DNA of 64,000 bases, from contig OY757934.1 of the NCBI GenBank assembly GCA_963585895.1, positions 44,803,783 to 44,867,782 of the forward strand, given 5' to 3'. Below are positions 20,490 to 30,504 of this stretch, in pieces. The translations under genes were made by a program, and so were the position numbers. Source of the stretch: Sepioteuthis lessoniana. Taxonomy: Eukaryota > Mollusca > Cephalopoda > Myopsida > Loliginidae. The notes under the pieces were generated by a model. The model worked only from the letters and a program-made list of their open reading frames with translations, did not search any database and was not told where the DNA came from. The first letter of the stretch is position 1. Each line of letters starts with the position of its first letter.

Positions 20490-20975
20490 AATCCATCCCG
20501 TATAAGTAGGGTACAGAACAAGACAGATTTTTAAGCGGAGTGTAGCTGGTTTTAGGAGACGCTCGTGACATAATGATTATCGTCCAAGGAAGTGGGCACA
20601 GCGAGCCGAGTTCAAATCCTGAACGAGGCTGTTTGCATTTCACATAGCGCAAAAACATTTGCGAAAGGTATGGATCCAATTATTCTCCCTCCACCTATAA
20701 GTAAATACTATGGCAGACGGGATTCTTTAATCTCGCTCTATGGAAGCCTGTCTCTGGTAACTCGTAATTCAAACAAGATGTAGACCGGGAGAGGGATAGA
20801 CATCGCTTGGTAATAACTGGCCAAGACACGCTAGAGGAGTAGCATCTCAAGACTGAACTAGATTACGGTATCAGTGCGACAGCTAATTTTGAATTCAGAA
20901 TTTTCCTTTTCTCAAGTCAGCTGCCCATAGATGGAAAGGAGAAGAGATGGGTTCATGCCTTTATGCTTTTTATTG
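20490..20975. repeat. SINE family C cluster (three fragments)
   Basis: 20515-20552 is a minus-strand tail piece (TTTTTAAGCGGAGTGTAGCT). 20556-20790 is a plus-strand head and core: GCTCGTGACATAATGATTAT, GAGTTCAAATCCTGAACGAG, TGCATTTCACATAGCG, GGTATGGATCCAATTATTCT. 20885-20975 is a minus-strand core piece (GAATTCAGAATTTTCCTTTT, GGGTTCATGCC). A SINE-into-SINE or dimer arrangement; order not resolved. Confidence 0.7.
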
Positions 20976-20985
20976 AACTGTAGTG

Positions 20986-21033
<48 letters not shown>
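20986..21033. repeat. (TA)n microsatellite
   Basis: About 46 bp of TA. Confidence 0.95.
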
Positions 21034-21035
<2 letters not shown>

Positions 21036-21186
21036 TAGGTTATTAGTGATTCTGTAGGTATTTGAATTTCGCTCTATTTAGTGTATTGAGCACTGTTACG
21101 TTTTAGCTCGAGGTATTCTGTCAGTGTTTTTTCTATTGACTTGGCATTGCGATATTAGTTGATTATTTACAAGCAGTACGAATGTT

Positions 21187-21528
21187 GTCTTTAATTGGAA
21201 TCATTTTGAGATGAGGCTTCTTAATCTGAGAATCAATTTTTTATTTATTGCGGACTTTTTGTCCTCATCTTTTGTGTTACGTTTCGGCCAAATTTCATCT
21301 CTGGCCTTTTTCAGGTGATTTTACCGTGACCTCGGATAGGAATGCTGAGTCCTGTAACCGTATCCTCAGTAATTACTGCCTTCCATAGTTGTTGTCTATC
21401 GCACCACGTTTTTGACCAAGTAAACCTCTGGCCGGCTTCGGTAGGATTTGAAACCGCTATCTTCTGACAATGCTCACCTGGAACCGTAGAGACTCAACGC
21501 CCCTATCCGCTGCGCCACGGGCTATTCT
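21187..21528 (-). repeat. SINE family E copy, 13-bp target duplication
   Basis: Bounded by CAGTACGAATGTT at 21174-21186 and 21529-21541. On the minus strand it starts with a tRNA-like head (GCCCGTGGCGCAGCGGATAG A box; GCGGTTTCAAATCCTACC B box), and ends with CCTGAAAAAGGCCAGAGATG, TTGGCCGAAACGTAACAC and an ATTAAT-rich end. The CCTGAA-AAGG ... CGAAACGT tail is the kind shared by many SINEs with CR1/L2-like LINEs. Confidence 0.9.
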
Positions 21529-21664
21529 CAGTACGAATGTTTTTAGTCTTTTCTTTTTTTATGGAATTTTTTCCCCAGATATCAGTTTGTGTTATATTCT
21601 TTATTTGCAAATTGTATAATCATTTTTTAACACCCTGTCGGAATTTATGAATAGTTATGTCTGT

Positions 21665-21895
21665 TTGTTTGTTTATTTGTTTATATGTTTGTTTGTTTGG
21701 GTTTAAGGCATATCAACCCTCGTAGGTTATTCAATGCCAAATCCATTTTATACAAATTACAGTTCTCTTTCAAACAATTCAGTTTAGCATGAGTATACAG
21801 TTTATCTGTCAAAAACATTTCTATTTCAAGCTATTCAGTTTAGTCAAACAATACTAAAGATGAGTTATATATATATATATATATATATATATCAT
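21665..21895 (-). repeat. Family A 3' half, next to a (TA)n tract
   Basis: Reverse complement: GGATTTGGCATTGAATAACC, GGTTGATATGCCTTAAAC, with an (AAAC)n end and internal GCTAAACTGAATAGCTTGAA units. (TA)n at 21866-21892. Confidence 0.8.
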
Positions 21896-22654
21896 TACTT
21901 GAATTGTCATACATCAAAAATACTATCATCAGATAGAACTTTTGACTTACATCTTATGATTAAATTGTTAATGAAACCAACGTAAAGAAGAGATATATAA
22001 TTTCTTTGAGGTTTTATCCTGCTCTGCTGGGCCGCCATTGAACACTTCCTTGATTCGAGAAAAACGTTTTAAAACACAGACGCACGCACAGTTAAGACAT
22101 CATAGAATCAGTAAACAAAAAAGGCGTAATTGAATTCTTCGAACGATTCTAACAAATCCGGCTCTCAATTAGATAAATAAAAATCAAATCTACGAAATTA
22201 GCAAACAAAAGAGGCATACTATATTGTAATAACAGCATGATGTTACAATTTTTAGGGTTTAGCAATCATAAATGGTTACATCTTGGCTGTTTTCACTTCT
22301 CCAGCTTGTTCACCCGATATTGCATCTTCGGGTTACCATTTATTCTTGTGATTATAGAATTCTCTTAATGGAACAAATCCCCTAGCTCTCCGGAAAATTG
22401 TAAAGCTGTTTCTTGCTGAGAAGAAATTAAAAAGTTCTGGGGATGTGGAATAATGAATTTGCCAGAAATATGTTAAAGAAATCGGTAATTAAATTGTTGA
22501 ATAAAACATTAAAAAATGTCGAAATTAACAAGTGTTTTTATTTTATTTTATTTAATAAACAGAGGTTAATTAATATTTTAACTAATTGGACTTTTTGCCT
22601 CGTGGATGTATTTTTAAAAAATCTTTCTATTTTCTAAAAGAGATTTTAGAATAT
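21896..22654. other. Single-copy-looking sequence, no gene supported
   Basis: Mixed sequence with one plus-strand open frame (22443-22637, Asn/Lys-rich) lacking any motif. No internal repeat seen. Confidence 0.35.
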
Positions 22655-22870
22655 TTTGGCAGTGTACCCACAGGTTTCGTCTTATGGTGTTGGATTAATG
22701 ATGTCAACAGTTCATTAGTATCCAAATATACCAGCAACCACCAGTTAAATAAATCAATAACCTGACGAAGGTTGAAGCGTACACAACCGAAACGTCGTAA
22801 AAATACGAATAGAAATGTAGATAATAAAAAAGATAGAGACTTTTAAATGGTCTCTGATAATAAAAAATAT
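22655..22870 (+). repeat. LINE/SINE tail-like segment (CCTGACGAAGG...CCGAAACG)
   Basis: Contains AATCAATAACCTGACGAAGG, then 13 bases later AACCGAAACGTCGTAA. The spacing and motif recall the tail of family E and of CR1/L2-like retroposons. No head or coding region recognised. Confidence 0.45.
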
Positions 22871-22904
22871 GAATAACAAAAAACCCAGAGAAAATACGGA
22901 CATG

Positions 22905-22965
22905 GCCTAGTCGGTCGGAGCTGCAGATTACACTGACTGCATCATTGCAGAGGGGTAAGACTCCT
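22905..22965 (+). repeat. Family A 5' head fragment
   Basis: TGGCCTAGTCGGTCGGAGCT, ACACTGACTGCATCATTGCA, GAGGGGTAAGACTCCTCC. Its start TGGCCTAGTCGG is the best fit in the window to a Pol III A box (TRGCNNAGTNGG). Confidence 0.75.
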
Positions 22966-23458
22966 CCTACACAGAAACTAAGACAGAAATCTAAATTAGA
23001 CTTTCTAGTTTTAACAGAAATGCTAGTGTTCCGGCACAAAAAATGTTCAGCTATGGTTTTTGTTTGTAGATTATGCTTAGAAATTTTGGAACGAACCTTG
23101 TAAGTTGACAAAGGATCACCATTCACGCGGAGTGTAATTTTTGTCATTTAAATGTTAAACAGAATTTATGTTGCCTTTTTTAAAATTTATACTCCACACC
23201 TGAGAGATCATTCTGTCAAAACCTTTACTAATTTCAATGTGAAGTTTCAGTGTGAGGCTTCACAGTGAGGCTTCAAGAGTGTGTTGCTCGCGAGGGAAAC
23301 CTTTTTGAAGATAGAATCTTTAAAACAAATTGATGACAATAACAAAACAACATGACAGATATTGCTCTTTTTATTGTAAAATTAAATTTTGAATACAATC
23401 TATGTTGCCTTTTTTATTTATGTTCATGATAAAATTGATCCTTCAACCGGACTCTGTG

Positions 23459-23460
<2 letters not shown>
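22966..23460. other. No gene supported; minus-strand open frame over a repeat junction
   Basis: A 147-codon minus-strand open frame (22704-23147) is a chance fusion: its first part (MTKITLRVNGDPLSTYKVRS...) lies in unassigned sequence, the rest translates the family A head and the CGAAACG tail segment. No domain recognised. 23240-23275 has a short AGTGTGAGGCTTCA duplication. Confidence 0.4.

Positions 23461-23464
<4 letters not shown>

Positions 23465-23509
<45 letters not shown>
23465..23509. repeat. (TA)n microsatellite
   Basis: 45 bp of TA. Confidence 0.95.
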
Positions 23510-23511
<2 letters not shown>

Positions 23512-23788
23512 GTGAAAATTCCTATATGGCCAAGAGCGAGTCTACCAAGTTTTCACCAAACCGCTCTTCAGGATCGCACGTTTTAACATAGGTAATTTTG
23601 TCGGTGTCTTGTCCTTTGACTAGACATACCTGCTGCTTGATTATTTTCAAGTAGAATGTGAATTTTTCGTCCATTCTTTTTTTTTCTGATTTTTTTCCCC
23701 AGATATCAGTTTGTATAATTTGCGAATTGTACTATCTGGGTTTTTTTTTTGCACAAACAGAATAATAGATTAGATATAAAAATTAATA

Positions 23789-24633
23789 CAGGGTGGAACG
23801 ATAAAATTGTCGCCCTAGAAAAGACGACATGATTCCATTTCCGTTTGATGAAAACCGGTTTTCTTTTTTTGTTGCTGACCATCTACTAGTTGGCCAGTTG
23901 TGTACAAATTCCAAGAGCGATAGGAGCCTTCTATCATGTCTGAAAGTGACACAATATTCAACGAGCGAGATCGGAGATGCACCGCTGTATAACTCATGGT
24001 CTCTACCGATCCAAGTTATGACAACAGTACCATTGCCAGCACCCTCAAAATGCAAATCCGGACGGTTCAACGTGCCCAGGGGGATGAAAACAAAGTTTCT
24101 GGCTACGGTTATGGTCTTTGGTGTGGTTTCAAGTGAGGGCCACATCATGCCACCTCACATCTTCGAAGTCGGCTTGAAAGTCAACACCAAAGTGTACCTG
24201 GATGTGCTGAAGAGTGTGGTGATCCCCTGGTGCAATCAGGTGGCCGGTAGTAGACCCTGGGTGTGGCAGCAGGACTCGGCACCGGTCCAAAGAGACCCAG
24301 GGTTGGCTTCAGAAGGAGTGCTACCACTTTGTAGCCTCCTCTCACTGCCACCCTCCTCCCCCGACCTGAACCCGCTGGACTACTTCGTTTGGTCATACGT
24401 CGAGAAAATCACCAATATGACCTCCCATAACACCAAAGCCAGCCTGATCGCCGCCATCCGCCGAGTATTCGCCGAGCTCCCGCCGGCGCTTGTAGAAAAG
24501 GTATGCTCCTAATTCCGGATCCGTATCGAGGCGGTGATTGAGGCTGAAGGCGGCTTCATTGAATAGATGTCAAAGTTTTAAAATAAAGCTGTAGTGTTGT
24601 TTTCTTTAGGACGACAATTTTATCGTTCCATCC

Positions 24634-24637
<4 letters not shown>
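23789..24637 (+). mobile_element. Internally deleted maT-type (DD37D) Tc1/mariner element, copy 1
   Basis: TA at 23787-23788 and 24638-24639. Ends CAGGGTGGAACGATAAAATT GTCG and, inverted, CAGAGGATGGAACGATAAAA TTGTCGTCCT. Codes an N-terminal piece (NERDRRCTAV, STLKMQIRTVQRA, about 23935-24075) and the C-terminal half (about 24080-24512). About 0.85 kb against the usual 1.3 kb, the loss covering most of the DNA-binding linker and the first catalytic Asp. Confidence 0.92.
24080..24512 (+). pseudogene. maT-type transposase, C-terminal half
   Basis: Reads RGMKTKFLATVMVFGVVSSE, GHIMPPHIFEVGLKVNTKVY, VWQQDSAPV (second catalytic Asp), then after a shifted stretch PPSSPDLNPLDYFVWSYVEK (third Asp, D of PLDY), and EKVCS near the end. 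The sister copy at 44030-44940, which is unshifted here, has 37 residues between these two Asp, the DD37D hallmark of the maT group. A frame change between QDSAPV and PPSSPD, plus loss of the first Asp, make it inactive. Confidence 0.85.

Positions 24638-24703
<66 letters not shown>
24638..24703. repeat. (TA)n microsatellite starting at the maT target duplication
   Basis: 66 bp of TA beginning with the right-hand TA duplication of the maT element. Confidence 0.95.
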
Positions 24704-24704
<1 letters not shown>

Positions 24705-24711
24705 TTACGTT

Positions 24712-24965
24712 TTTGTTTGTTCGTTTTTTTGGCATATTAACTCTTGTAGGTTATTTAATACCAAATCCTGTTTATACATTTATATCAAATGTATATGATT
24801 TGTTAACACATTTTGTAGATAACATTTTTAAACGGGCCTGAACTGCTATTTTTGCACAGTTAATTGATTTCAAGTTTTGTTTTATGACAGTAACAATTTA
24901 ATTTAACATTAGTCATTTGTTTGCACACATTCAAATATGATTTGTTTGTAATTTTAAAAAAATGA
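24712..24965 (-). repeat. Family A 3' half
   Basis: Reverse complement: GGATTTGGTATTAAATAACC, TACAAGAGTTAATATGCCAA and internal GCAAACAAATGACTAATG and TAACTGTGCAAAAATAG-like units. Confidence 0.75.
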
Positions 24966-24999
24966 ATCAGAACAAACAATGTGTTACGTCACACTTCCT

Positions 25000-25165
25000 C
25001 TCCCAGTGGTTGGTAAATGATAGGACTGACTGGGTTCTCTAGCCTTCATAAAGGAACCAGTCTAGAAGAAAAAGGTACTGAATTCAAACCAGCTATACTC
25101 TGCTGAAAATTTGGCCTTGTTTTGCAACCAGCTCGTGGCAGAGGGTTAGGTGACTACATAGTTTA
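25000..25165 (+). repeat. SINE family C, 5'-truncated copy
   Basis: GGACTGACTGGGTTCTCTAG, CCAGTCTAGAAGAAAAAGGT, GAATTCAAACCAGCTATACT, TTGGCCTTGTTTTGCAACCA, GGCAGAGGGTTAGGTGACTA: the second half of family C. Confidence 0.75.
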
Positions 25166-25174
25166 GGTTAGGTC

Positions 25175-25230
25175 ATTTGGTTTGATATCAACTCCTGATG
25201 ATTATTTAATGTTAAGTCCTGCTTGTACGG

Positions 25231-25265
<35 letters not shown>

Positions 25266-25377
25266 GTATTCTTTGGTCCAGTTAAACCGGAGTTGGGAGT
25301 AATTCCATCAGGACAAGAAAATTTATAATCCTATGTGACCGGTTTTGTTGTTTTTCTTAAAGAATAAAAAAAAAGTA

Positions 25378-25410
<33 letters not shown>

Positions 25411-25690
25411 TTTAAGTGAATTATTAATTTGTTGGTAGATTTATATTCAAAGGAGTTCTTGGAGCTCATTTGTTTGTACACAACTAAATGGTTTCAAATA
25501 TTGCTATTTAACACTAATAATTCTATTCAAAATTTGTTTGCACACAGTTAAATCGTTTCAACTATGCCAAATGATCAAATAATTCTATTTAAACCATCAG
25601 GTGGTTTAGTGTCGCATACAGGACACACGTTGCAGGTGGGGGGTCTCTGCAGATATGCAGTCAGCGTATTCTACAGTGTCCACCGGCAGT
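25175..25690 (-). repeat. Family A copy broken by microsatellites
   Basis: 3' tail at 25175-25230 (complement of GGACTTAACATTAAATAATC), (CA)n(TA)n at 25231-25265, an unrelated 110 bp, (TA)n at 25375-25411, then the internal units and head on the minus strand up to GTGTCGCATACAGGACACAC, GCAGTCAGCGTATTCTACAG at 25690. Confidence 0.7.
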
Positions 25691-26080
25691 GGCAAATATA
25701 TACAACAGATACACTGAGCACCATAATACCGTCGGATAGAGCAAATTTTCAGCTAATAGTGGTGATTGTTATTTAACACTGATAGAATTTAATTAGTCTA
25801 GATTTGCTTGGTCTGGTACATAGGCCTCAGGTTCCTTACAGTAGCTGCTGTTATTAAGTAATCACCCATGAAAATGTTGATCAAGGTAATCGTTGCTTAA
25901 CTTTCGTGATTTGGCAGGATCGGTGCTTTTAGAGTTACTTGATCATAAGAAACATTATTCACTGGTTTTATTGTATTCTTTGAATTTGTTGCAGTATACA
26001 TGGAAAGGAAGAGAAGGCATTATTATCGGCGCAACCCATCGACAGACACGTTAAATATACAAAGAAAAAGTAAATTCGGA
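25691..26080. other. Spacer, nothing recognised
   Basis: No motif or repeat identified. Confidence 0.35.
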
Positions 26081-26084
26081 ATTC

Positions 26085-26165
26085 AAACCAGCTGTACTCC
26101 ACTTTAAGAATTGACCTTGTTTCGCGTCTTTGTCGTAGTGGAGGGTTTTAGTGAATACATATGTT
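26085..26165 (+). repeat. SINE family C tail fragment
   Basis: GAATTCAAACCAGCTGTACT, CCACTTTAAGAATTGACCTT, GTTTCGCGTCTTTGTCGTAG, TGGAGGGTTTTAGTGAATAC. Confidence 0.65.
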
Positions 26166-26199
26166 TCGTTCCCTCTCCAGCTCTCTCATAACTGTCAGA

Positions 26200-26470
26200 A
26201 GCTTCAGTTCAGGGAATCTTGGGAGTGTGAAGTTACTCTTCATTGCGATTACTCCCTGGTCCACCTTTACCCGGAGTGTTAATACCTGTTAGGGTCACAT
26301 TCCTATTCGATAGGACGGTGAGCACCCCCCCCCAAAAAAAAAACTCATATGAAACGACTACACACAAAATATAAAAATGAGCGTACAATGTATGCGATTC
26401 ACTAACCTATGGCATACAATAACCCTTGATGTGTTGAGATGCCGTTAAAATCAATCAATCAATAAATAAA
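26200..26470 (+). repeat. Family A, variant-tail subfamily (A2)
   Basis: Family A body (GGGAATCTTGGGAGTGTGAA, CATTGCGATTACTCCCTGGT, GTTAGGGTCACATTCC) with a different tail: CGATTCACTAACCTATGGCA, TACAATAACCCTTGATGTGT, TGAGATGCCGTTAAAATC and (AATC)n. The same tail is at 41235-41335, 52791-52850 and 55925-56035. Confidence 0.75.
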
Positions 26471-26488
26471 TAAATCGGTTCTTTCTGT

Positions 26489-26985
26489 CGACTGGGGCTG
26501 TTGAATACGCCGGCTACATCTCTGCTGAGAAGGAAGACCTTCCCCAAAGAGTATCCTGAGTAGGACACTAAACTATCTGATGGTGAGGCTCCAGTCCTGG
26601 AGCTTTGTGGAATGTGGAGTACCCCTTCATTGCCATTACTCCCAGGTTCACACTTTTCCGGTGTTGTAGTTAATATCTTTTAAGGTCCCATCAATGGATG
26701 AAATAGAACAATAGAACAATCATTTACTGTACATGAAATCATTTAAATATACACAAACAAACGATTAATATTAAATAGAATTATTTAGATGATTTTAGTG
26801 TCAAATAGCAATACTTGATACCATTTAACTGTGTTAATAAATTAGCTTTCATTCATTTAAGAGTAAAGTTACAGACAAACAATTCACTTAAAAATCAACT
26901 GTATATAATTCATATGGATTTGGCATTAAATAACCATAAAGGGTTGGCATGCCATTTAACCAAATAACCTAACCTAACCTCTTTC
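26489..26985 (+). repeat. Family A retroposon, near full length
   Basis: From GTCGACTGGGGCTGTTGAAT through GAGTATCCTGAGTAGGACAC, CTCCAGTCCTGGAGCTTTGT, CATTGCCATTACTCCCAGGT, CCATCAATGGATGAAATAG, to GGATTTGGCATTAAATAACC, GGGTTGGCATGCCATTTAAC and (CCTAA)n. Confidence 0.85.
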
Positions 26986-27540
26986 GTTAGAATATTTGTA
27001 TTATCTTTGCTCTATGTCCAACTTAGTATATCTAAGTTAACTGTATCCTGCTGTTTAAGCAGTCAAAAAATAAAAACTGAGGCAGAGGAAGACATGGCGC
27101 TTAACTGTAGATTTAACGTTCGAATGACAGTTCATGTATCTATTTGCTGAAAAATCAGTTCACATCTAATTCTGATTTGATGTCGCTTGTTTAAAGAAGT
27201 TCTTTCTTATCAACAGGTCGAGGAGTCTATTTGCGTACTGTGGTCAGACAATACATTGGCGTCTGTCTGCCTAGTTGTGATTTTTATTATCTTTTGTTCT
27301 CATTATCTGTTAATAAGAGGTTGAGCTGTGTGGCTCATTGCAGAAACTGGTTTTCTTTTTTATCTTTGTGACGTCAAATCAGATAGCTGGCCAAATATTT
27401 TGAGTCCTGAGGATTTGCCATCGTGATATTTCAATGAAAGACTGAGTCGATTGTTTACCTTCGATTTTTATTACACAATATCGATAAGTAGAAGTCTGTG
27501 TTTATATGAGAATCAAATATAACTACAGCAATACTTTGAA
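26986..27540. other. Single-copy-looking sequence, no gene supported
   Basis: Mixed composition, no recognisable motif; short frames only. Confidence 0.4.
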
Positions 27541-27544
27541 TATT

Positions 27545-27830
27545 GGTCTGCCGGTGAGGTTTAGAATACGCTGACTGTATGTCCAACTGAGGGGTAAGAC
27601 ACCCCCAAAAGAGGTGTCCTGTGTATGACACTAATTTTCATCTGATGGTGAGATTACAGTTCTGGAAATATAGAGAGTGTGGAGTACCCCTTTGTTGCCA
27701 TTACTCTCAACTCCATAATGACCCAGAATGTTAATATCTGTTAGTGTCCCATATATTGTTCAAATAGATCTGTTTAAAAATTATTTGTATTCGATAGGAA
27801 TGCTTCATGCCTTATAACTACAAATGATTT
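27545..27830 (+). repeat. Family A retroposon, 3' truncated
   Basis: CTGCCGGTGAGGTTTAGAAT, ACGCTGACTGTATGTCCAAC, GGTGTCCTGTGTATGACACT, CATCTGATGGTGAGATTACA, TTGTTGCCATTACTCTCAAC. Confidence 0.75.
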
Positions 27831-27839
27831 GTATTGTAG

Positions 27840-28610
27840 AGAAGAGGAAAATCTGGTATTTTGTTTTGGCGCGCTATTTAATTCAACACTGAATTTCACC
27901 CAATCAGGATGACTTATCCCATTCAGCCCGGACCTTCATTTCCGGCTAGCAAAACGGGTGAGCGGCCAAACACACTCTCTTCGGCTGGAGGCGGCGACTA
28001 GAACGGACGTGTCTCTGGTCGCCCCTGCTTAGCGATGCCTTATAGCTAAACAAGCCACCCGGTGTGGACATATCACCGTGGCTTTAACCCTAGCAGCAGC
28101 AGCAACATGGACATTCAACGAGGGAACCTTCTAATTTATGGATTCTTTGCGTCTAATATTTTAGACCAAGGAATCCCAGTTGAATATGAATTAGATACGT
28201 TCAACATGCCTTCCACAAGCACCACAGAAATTTACTATGTCGATTCGAGCGCCACTCCGCTCTCGACAAGTTCCCTTTTCACCTCTGGTACACTGTAATG
28301 GAGACAACGCACGCCTCTCCCCGAAACACCAGACACACGAAGCTACACGGTGGCCTTGAATACTTCCCTCACACATCCAACGACACGCTGCCATTTCCAA
28401 CATCCCGCTAAGCTATCGCGTCTCCAAAAAACCCACAAGCCTAAATACCACGAGTTTTGCAGCGCCAAGAACAAACCTCCTCAAAGCTGCAAATAAAGAA
28501 CTTTCGTTATTGTGTGTTGTTATAAAGCAAAGTCTTGTAATTCATTTCTTGTGCCCAAAATATAGTGTTCGGGAAAATAACTAATTCCCACAAAACACGC
28601 TATAGTATCA
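27840..28610 (+). other. Promoter-to-poly(A) block: LTR-like fossil or orphan transcript
   Basis: A GC-richer block between family A copies. In order: CCAAT-like CACCCAATCAGG (27892-27903), a TATA-like TTATAG (28040-28045), a short open frame, and AATAAA at 28492-28497 followed by a GT-rich stretch (TTATTGTGTGTTGTTATAAA). This is the order of a solo LTR and also of a very short intronless gene. I recognise neither an LTR family nor a protein, and saw no second copy in the window. Treat as unresolved. Confidence 0.4.
28062..28298 (+). CDS. Short open frame of unknown meaning in the block above
   Basis: 78 codons from MWTYHRGFNPSSSSNMDIQR to ...STSSLFTSGTL; a second possible start is the Met of MDIQRGNLLI, 15 codons in. 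Ser/Thr-rich C-terminal half, no signal peptide, no membrane segment, no domain I recognise. It begins about 20-65 bp after the TATA-like motif, very close for a real 5' UTR. Low expectation that it is a real gene. Confidence 0.15.
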   Translation: MWTYHRGFNPSSSSNMDIQRGNLLIYGFFASNILDQGIPVEYELDTFNMPSTSTTEIYYVDSSATPLSTSSLFTSGTL

Positions 28611-28865
28611 AGAACAGTTACTTGAAGCCCTAATAATTAGTACACAGTTTGTTTCTATTTAAAAACTGTTCTATTTCAAACATTTCAGTTTAGCATAAGT
28701 CCGAGGTACTCCGCATTCCCCAAAGTTCCAGCATTACTGAAACCTCACCATGAGATTGTTTAGTGTCATATCCAGGACACTCGTTGGGGAGGAAGCTTAC
28801 ACCTGGGCAGAGAAGCAGTTGGTGTATTCTATAGTTACAGCCGACCGGGCAAGTATTAGATAGAT
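28610..28865 (-). repeat. Family A retroposon, 5' two thirds
   Basis: Minus strand: GCCCGGTCGGCTGTAACTAT, AGAATACACCAACTGCTTCT, CGAGTGTCCTGGATATGACA, CTAAACAATCTCATGGTGAG, GGAACTTTGGGGAATGCGGA. Confidence 0.8.
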
Positions 28866-28879
28866 AGATATAACTGTAT

Positions 28880-28998
28880 GCAAAAAAAAAGAAACTTCCG
28901 AAACAATTACACAAAACATACAATCTACGCCTTTCTATGCATAAAATAACCCAAACGGTTTGATATACCATTAGAATCAAAGAATGAATGAATCAATC
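28880..28998 (+). repeat. A2 subfamily tail fragment
   Basis: ATGCATAAAATAACCCAAAC, GGTTTGATATACCATTAGAA then (GAATCAAT)-like repeats. Confidence 0.55.
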
Positions 28999-29333
28999 CC
29001 TTTAATCGTGCTGACAATTTGTTCTTCAACTTATCCTTATTTTTTAAACAGTACTGTTCAAAGTCTTGTTTTGAGGGGTTACAAATACCAACCATTCTAA
29101 CCGGAATAAAAAATAGAATGATTGTAAAAAAGAAAAAAATATTGTTACTCTGAATTAATACCTGGAAGCAAAGGAAAAAAAACAAACATTTGTAATATGA
29201 AACGCAGATAAAATATGTTTTCAAAAAAAAAGAAAAAAAAAACATCGCTTGAAATTAAAAAAAAAGAAAGAAGGTTTATTTCCTGAAGAATATTTCAGCG
29301 TAGTTAGCAGTGTTTATTTTATTGGTATATTTC

Positions 29334-29460
29334 TTCTTCTTCTTCTTCTTCTTCTTCTTCTTCTTCTTCTAGCCTCCTTAAACGCCTTCAATCATCATCA
29401 TCATAAGCAGTAGCAGTAGCAGCAGTAGCATTAGTAGCAGCGGTAGCTATCTCTGTTTTT
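29334..29460. repeat. (TTC)n and (AGC)n-like microsatellites
   Basis: TTC repeat at 29334-29370, then TCA and GTAGCAGCAGTAGCA repeats to 29445. Confidence 0.9.
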
Positions 29461-29910
29461 TTTTCTTTCCTCTTTTTCGCTCTCTCTTTTTTTTTTTTTT
29501 TTTTTTGTTCTCTCAGTCACTTTATTTCTTCACCTCAAGAAATATTTTCCTTCACTCCATCTTTTTTTTCTCTTGTGTCTACTTTTCTGTAGTTCTCTCT
29601 CTCTCTCTCTTTCTCTCTATCTCACTCGTGCGCGCACACGCGCGTTCTAAACGGTTCTCTCACTCTATCCAGGTCTCTTTCATTCAATTTCACCCAGTCT
29701 TATTCTTACACATTCTATTCTATTTTCTGTCTGTCTGTCTGTCTCTCTATCTATCTCTTTCTCTTTCTCTTGTTCTCTTTAGTTCTATCCAGTTCTCCTT
29801 CTCTCTCGTTCTTTCTTACTCTGTCTTATCCCCTCTCATTCTCCCTTTGTCTTCCGTGATCTCTCACTCTATCTTATTTTCTCTTGTTCTCTCTAACATC
29901 CATAAAAAAA
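29461..29910. repeat. Long pyrimidine-rich tract
   Basis: About 450 bp rich in CT, with T runs and (TCTCTC)n, (CTGT)n and (TCTA) blocks on the plus strand. The 153-codon open frame across it (29505-29966) is Ser/Leu/Phe-only low complexity and not a gene. Confidence 0.85.
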
Positions 29911-29966
29911 ATGTCGACAGCCATAATCAAAATAACAGTGGAACTAAAATCGAGAAAATCGCTTGA

Positions 29967-30500
29967 ATAATATTTTTCGAAAACTATTTACTAGTTTTGA
30001 AAAGCAATATTTCCAGACAAAATTAAAATCTGAAACTTACCCCACCCACCATGAGGCACATGCTAAACTGTCTCCTACAAGAAGAATTTGTGTTTAAAAT
30101 GAAACCTAACCGCTTAAGAAAAAAGATATAAGTAGAATTTTTTCTCGTTGTCCAAATTTCTTAGAAGAAATATTTCTTTCATCTTATTTTTGAGGTTTTT
30201 TATCGCAAGGTTCAGGTTGTTTAATTTTCTACTGCATTTTCTTAGAACGGCAGTAACCTGAATGTTACGATAAAAAAATATGAAAAACACAAAATAACAT
30301 TTTTATAGTTCATGTATAACTGCCTCGTTGCTGTCCTATATTTCAGCAAAACACAAATGTATGTAACGTATGATATTGAGTATTTTTTTTACTTTCTCAC
30401 CATTTTTATATGCAATCATCTTCAATAAAAACAAGTTTTTCGTACAATAATGAGTATAAAAATTGTATCATACCGACGTATGATTAAAATTACGAAACTA
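29967..30500. other. AT-rich spacer, nothing recognised
   Basis: No repeat or coding motif identified. Confidence 0.4.
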
Positions 30501-30504
30501 CACA

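Noticed and set aside
22704-23147. 147-codon minus-strand frame as a possible gene
   Set aside because: It runs through a family A head and a LINE/SINE-tail-like segment; only the first 60 codons lie outside repeats and show no recognisable domain.
29505-29966. 153-codon open frame on the plus strand
   Set aside because: Entirely within a CT-rich tract; the translation is Ser/Leu/Phe/Val low complexity with no domain.
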